A stretch of 64,000 nucleotides of DNA from an uncultured Victivallis sp. (GTDB taxonomy: Bacteria > Verrucomicrobiota > Lentisphaeria > Victivallales > Victivallaceae): assembly GCA_944389895.1 (NCBI GenBank), contig CALXOA010000074.1, forward strand, positions 52,539 through 116,538, read 5' to 3'. Both the position numbers and the translations under genes were made by a program. Numbering within the stretch: position 1 is the stretch's first letter; every line of letters begins with the position of its first letter. The notes beneath the pieces were generated by a model. It made no database searches, had not been told where the DNA came from, and worked only from the letters and a program-made list of their open reading frames with translations. This document shows, in pieces, positions 61,444 through 64,000 of the stretch.

Positions 61444-62529
61444 ATGCAATTCGCACTCTGTTCCGGGGAATACTGGGAACAACTCCGCCGGAACTGTCCG
61501 GCTTCCCTGCTGAATCAACTCAGGGAGGATGCCGACCGCTGTCTCGAACAACCTCTTTTGAGCATCACCTGGAGGAAGGGGACCACTCTTTCGCCCGATC
61601 CGCATGACTACATCAGTTTCTCCCCCTACAACTGGCCTAATCCGGATACGGCGGATGGCTTCCCCTGGATTCAGCGGGACGGTGTCATCAATCCGGAATT
61701 TCGCAATTATGACGGTCCGATTCTCGAGGAGTTCTGCCGCCGTGTTGGAGTGCTGGTCACTGCCGGTCAGCTGACCGGGGAGGAACGTTACTTCCGGTGT
61801 GCCGGAAAACTGTTGAAGTGCTGGTTCCTGATGCCGGAGACGGCGATGAATCCGAATTTCCGCTACGCCCAGTTCGTGCCGGGAAACAAGATCGGAAGTT
61901 GCTGGGGGTTGATCGACAGCCATATTTTCTGCCAGCTTCTGGAAGCGGTCGGCAGCTTGAAAAACAACCCCGACTGGACACCGGACGATCTGACACGGCT
62001 GCGGGAGTGGTTCACCCGGTATTATTTCTGGCTTGTAAGCGATCCGTTCGCAATCAAGGAAGAAGGCGCCCCCACCAACCACGGCACCTGGTATGATGCG
62101 CAATTCGTCACATTGGCCCTCTTCCTTGACCAACCGGAACTGGCCCGCCGGCAACTTCGAGAAAAGAGCATCCCCCGACTGTCGCGGCAACTGCTCAACA
62201 ACGGGCTTCAACCCTTCGAGGTATCGCGGACCAAGTCTTTCCATTACAGCATATTCAACCTGACTGCGTGGAGCAGGCTCGCCGTCTACGGCGAAAAACT
62301 CGGGGTACCGCTCTGGGAAACGCTCTCAGATGACAATGCCTCGCTCCGGAAATGCTATGAGTTTCTGCTGCCGCATCTCCTGAACGGCGGCAGGGATTGG
62401 CCCTATCTGGAGTTGGATCGCGCGTCAATCCACGGCGAACGGCTCGTCAATTTCGTCGAAACCTTCCTCGGGGATTCCCCCGGGAATACCGTCAGCATCC
62501 TGCAGACCCCCTGCATGCTGCCGTGCTGA
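61444..62529 (+). CDS. Alginate-lyase-family (PF05426-type) polysaccharide lyase
   Basis: A 361-residue (alpha/alpha)-barrel protein of the alginate lyase family. Diagnostic blocks: DYISFSPYNWPNPDT, FVPGNKIGSCWGLID, the catalytic-region APTNHGTWYDAQ, and SRTKSFHYSIFNL. No signal peptide is visible, so it may act on imported oligosaccharides. ATG at 61444 with a GGAAAGG ribosome site, 17 bp after the glycosidase stop; a TTG overlapping that stop is less likely. Last gene of the polysaccharide locus. Confidence 0.85.
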   Translation: MQFALCSGEYWEQLRRNCPASLLNQLREDADRCLEQPLLSITWRKGTTLSPDPHDYISFSPYNWPNPDTADGFPWIQRDGVINPEFRNYDGPILEEFCRRVGVLVTAGQLTGEERYFRCAGKLLKCWFLMPETAMNPNFRYAQFVPGNKIGSCWGLIDSHIFCQLLEAVGSLKNNPDWTPDDLTRLREWFTRYYFWLVSDPFAIKEEGAPTNHGTWYDAQFVTLALFLDQPELARRQLREKSIPRLSRQLLNNGLQPFEVSRTKSFHYSIFNLTAWSRLAVYGEKLGVPLWETLSDDNASLRKCYEFLLPHLLNGGRDWPYLELDRASIHGERLVNFVETFLGDSPGNTVSILQTPCMLPC

Positions 62530-62541
62530 CGGCCGGAAGCT

Positions 62542-62574
62542 CCGGCGTGACTTTAAAAACGACGGTCACGCCGG
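62542..62574. terminator. Possible bidirectional terminator hairpin
   Basis: CCGGCGTGAC (62542-62551) and GTCACGCCGG (62565-62574) form a perfect 10-bp stem with a 13-nt A-rich loop between two converging genes. It covers the stop codon of the minus-strand gene and has no T tail, so its role is uncertain. Confidence 0.4.
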
Positions 62575-62847
62575 CTTCACAACATGAAGGATGGTCTCCC
62601 CTCGAAGCGGAGTAACGGCTTCCCGGTACGCGGCCATGTGCGGAGTTGCCAGATGAGCCTTGAGATGCGCCTCCGACTCCCAGGTTTCAAGAATCGTAAC
62701 GAAAGCGCCGCCTTCAACATCGACACACGGCTCGTACCGGAGACATCCGGCTTCGGCCAGGACAGTCGGCACATTCGCCTTCAGAATCCGCAGGAACTCC
62801 TCCATGCAACCTTTTTTGATCTCGCAACGTGCAATCACATGAATCAT
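62566..62847 (-). CDS. Antibiotic-biosynthesis-monooxygenase-like (YgiN-type) protein
   Basis: A 93-residue ferredoxin-like alpha+beta dimer protein. MIHVIARCEIKKGCMEEF, RYEPCVDVEGGAFVTILETW and the C-terminal PHMAAYREA are typical of YgiN/ABM proteins. These are small quinol or aromatic-acting oxygenases or isomerases. The ATG at 62847 is 2 bp after the iron-alcohol-dehydrogenase stop, so the two are one transcript. Confidence 0.9.
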   Translation of the reverse strand: MIHVIARCEIKKGCMEEFLRILKANVPTVLAEAGCLRYEPCVDVEGGAFVTILETWESEAHLKAHLATPHMAAYREAVTPLRGETILHVVKPA

Positions 62848-62849
62848 GT

Positions 62850-64000
62850 TCAGAACTCTCCCTCGTAAGCATGTTTCAGAATTTCCGTCAGAACCGGCTG
62901 AGACTCCTCCACCGGAACCGGCCGGGGGGCCAATTCCAGTTTCATGCGGTTCTGCGCTCCGGAGGCCGCACTCGCAGACAGAAGCTCCGGAGTGATTCCG
63001 GGGCATTTCTTCAGGGAAACGGGAACGCCGACAGAGGTCAGAAATGCGCGGTATGAGGCAATGACTTCACGCGGCGTGGAGCCGGGAAAAAGATCCGCAA
63101 GCTCCATCGTCCTTGCCGCGACCGCGGGATTCCCGAGATAATAGCTCCACGCGGCCGGCAGCAGCAAACTGACCGCCAGACCATGTTCCAGCCTGCCGAA
63201 CCAGGAAAAACTGCACAGATGAGGCAGCCCGGTGGATTTAAAGCGGATCACCATTCCTCCGAGAGTCGCGGCGAACATCATCCGTTCCCGCGCTTCCGAA
63301 TCGGTTCCATCGGCAATCGCCCGCGCAAGGTTCCCGCAAATCAACCGGATGCTTTCGCGTGCCCATTCGTTCGCTTTCGGATGGTTCGCATCAGCTCCGA
63401 TGTTGAGAAATCCCTCGATCGCATGCGCCAGCGCATCGCACCCGGTGGTCCGGGTCACATCAGGAGGCATGGAATACGTGAAACGCGGCTCCAGCAGCGC
63501 CAGTTCGGGCACAATGAACCGCTCGGAGATCAGTTTTTTCACCTTGAACCGCTGATCGACGATGTTGGAATAGGGAGTTGCTTCGGAACCGGTTCCCGAG
63601 GTGGTCGGAATACAGATCACTCGATCCGGTTTCGCCTCCGGGTAACGTCCGGAATAGACGTCCACCCCGAAATGCTCCTCCACCGACCAGCCGGATTGAT
63701 ATGCCAGAAAGGCCGCTTTCGCCGCATCCATCACGCTTCCGCCGCCGAGAGCGACGACGGCGGCGGGAGCATTTGATTTCAGGAAAGCAACCATTCGCTC
63801 CACCGTTTCGATCCCCGGCTCGGTCTCGATACCGGAGAAACGACGGCCTTCCCGCCCGGCGGCCCGAATGACCGCTTCCAGCCGCATCCACGCACCGTTA
63901 CGCTCCACGGAGTGACGGCCGCTGAATACGACAACCGGTCCGGAAGGCCGGCCGGCAAATTCCGCAAGCAGCACCGGCCACAGATCCCGCGCCGGAATCC
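62850..64000 (-). CDS. Iron-containing alcohol dehydrogenase, 5' end cut by window edge
   Basis: A group III metal-dependent dehydrogenase. The frame stays open to position 64000, so the N terminus is missing. The nucleotide-binding VVALGGGSVMDAAKA and the metal-site helices GCDALAHAIEGF and RLEHGLAVSLLLPA are present, as is PTTSGTGSEATPYSNI. The substrate is unknown (alcohol or aldehyde, lactaldehyde type). Operon with the YgiN-like gene. Confidence 0.93.
   Translation of the reverse strand, partial: IPARDLWPVLLAEFAGRPSGPVVVFSGRHSVERNGAWMRLEAVIRAAGREGRRFSGIETEPGIETVERMVAFLKSNAPAAVVALGGGSVMDAAKAAFLAYQSGWSVEEHFGVDVYSGRYPEAKPDRVICIPTTSGTGSEATPYSNIVDQRFKVKKLISERFIVPELALLEPRFTYSMPPDVTRTTGCDALAHAIEGFLNIGADANHPKANEWARESIRLICGNLARAIADGTDSEARERMMFAATLGGMVIRFKSTGLPHLCSFSWFGRLEHGLAVSLLLPAAWSYYLGNPAVAARTMELADLFPGSTPREVIASYRAFLTSVGVPVSLKKCPGITPELLSASAASGAQNRMKLELAPRPVPVEESQPVLTEILKHAYEGEF

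Noticed and set aside
1..64000. CRISPR arrays, insertion sequences, prophage or rRNA genes
   Set aside because: No regularly spaced short repeats, transposase or integrase motifs, or rRNA sequence were seen anywhere in the window.

Overview
The window is chromosomal DNA from a Gram-negative, probably anaerobic glycan-degrading bacterium of the PVC group. The best guess is Lentisphaerae (Victivallis-like). This rests on two H-X9-DG type prepilin-like proteins, many lipobox or Sec-signal proteins, diverse glycoside hydrolases without SusC/SusD pairs, and a short alanyl-tRNA synthetase. The taxonomy is an inference, because no rRNA lies in the window. Coding is dense, GC-rich and mostly organised in tight same-strand runs with 4-bp ATGA or GTGA overlaps.

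Layout. Positions 1-2526 (minus) hold a zinc/manganese ABC importer (substrate-binding lipoprotein, ATPase, permease cut by the window edge). Positions 2697-7667 carry an extended SDR reductase, an amidohydrolase, a TauE-type permease, purC, rplU and a family 2 glycosyltransferase. Positions 7891-12355 (plus) form a secreted glycan cluster: two stand-alone binding-module proteins, a GH51-like arabinofuranosidase and an SGNH hydrolase. Positions 12366-19009 (minus) encode a sialidase-like protein, a GntR regulator, two MDR dehydrogenases, a Gfo/Idh/MocA oxidoreductase, an SDR and a type I dehydroquinase-like protein. A LacI regulator at 19211 is divergent from that run and leads a second block to 25556: SDR, fumarate-reductase-type flavoprotein, XRE-cupin regulator, old-yellow-enzyme reductase and ThuA-like protein. 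Together these two blocks look like a large uncharacterised redox-rich catabolic locus, and they are the most interesting part of the window.

Positions 25622-29358 (minus) carry a secreted GH5, a pseudopilin and a GH63-like cytosolic hydrolase. A divergent AraC regulator and a GH106-like protein of 1050 residues follow. Positions 33813-39558 (plus) contain an EI24-like membrane protein, a truncated alaS, a STAS protein, an SGNH hydrolase, an NlpC/P60 protein and a lipoprotein. Positions 39585-52011 form one long minus-strand housekeeping and signalling run: HD protein, Ser/Thr kinase, pyrF, der, a small conserved protein, an AsmA-like giant, tatD, nudC, a membrane protein, rsmG, STAS, RsbW-like kinase and GNAT. 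Positions 52195-55919 hold an AraC regulator divergent from two amidohydrolases and a DegT aminotransferase. Positions 56249-62529 are a polysaccharide locus: a GntR/LacI-type sensor with its own promoter and operator-like inverted repeats, a pseudopilin, a secreted multi-module glycosidase with a recent internal duplication, and an alginate-lyase-family protein. The window ends with an antibiotic-biosynthesis-monooxygenase-like protein and an iron-containing alcohol dehydrogenase cut by the edge.

The recurring plan is a local regulator (LacI, GntR or AraC) next to secreted glycosidases and cytosolic oxidoreductases, and at two loci also an H-X9-DG pseudopilin. This suggests several substrate-specific saccharide or cyclitol utilisation units embedded among housekeeping genes.
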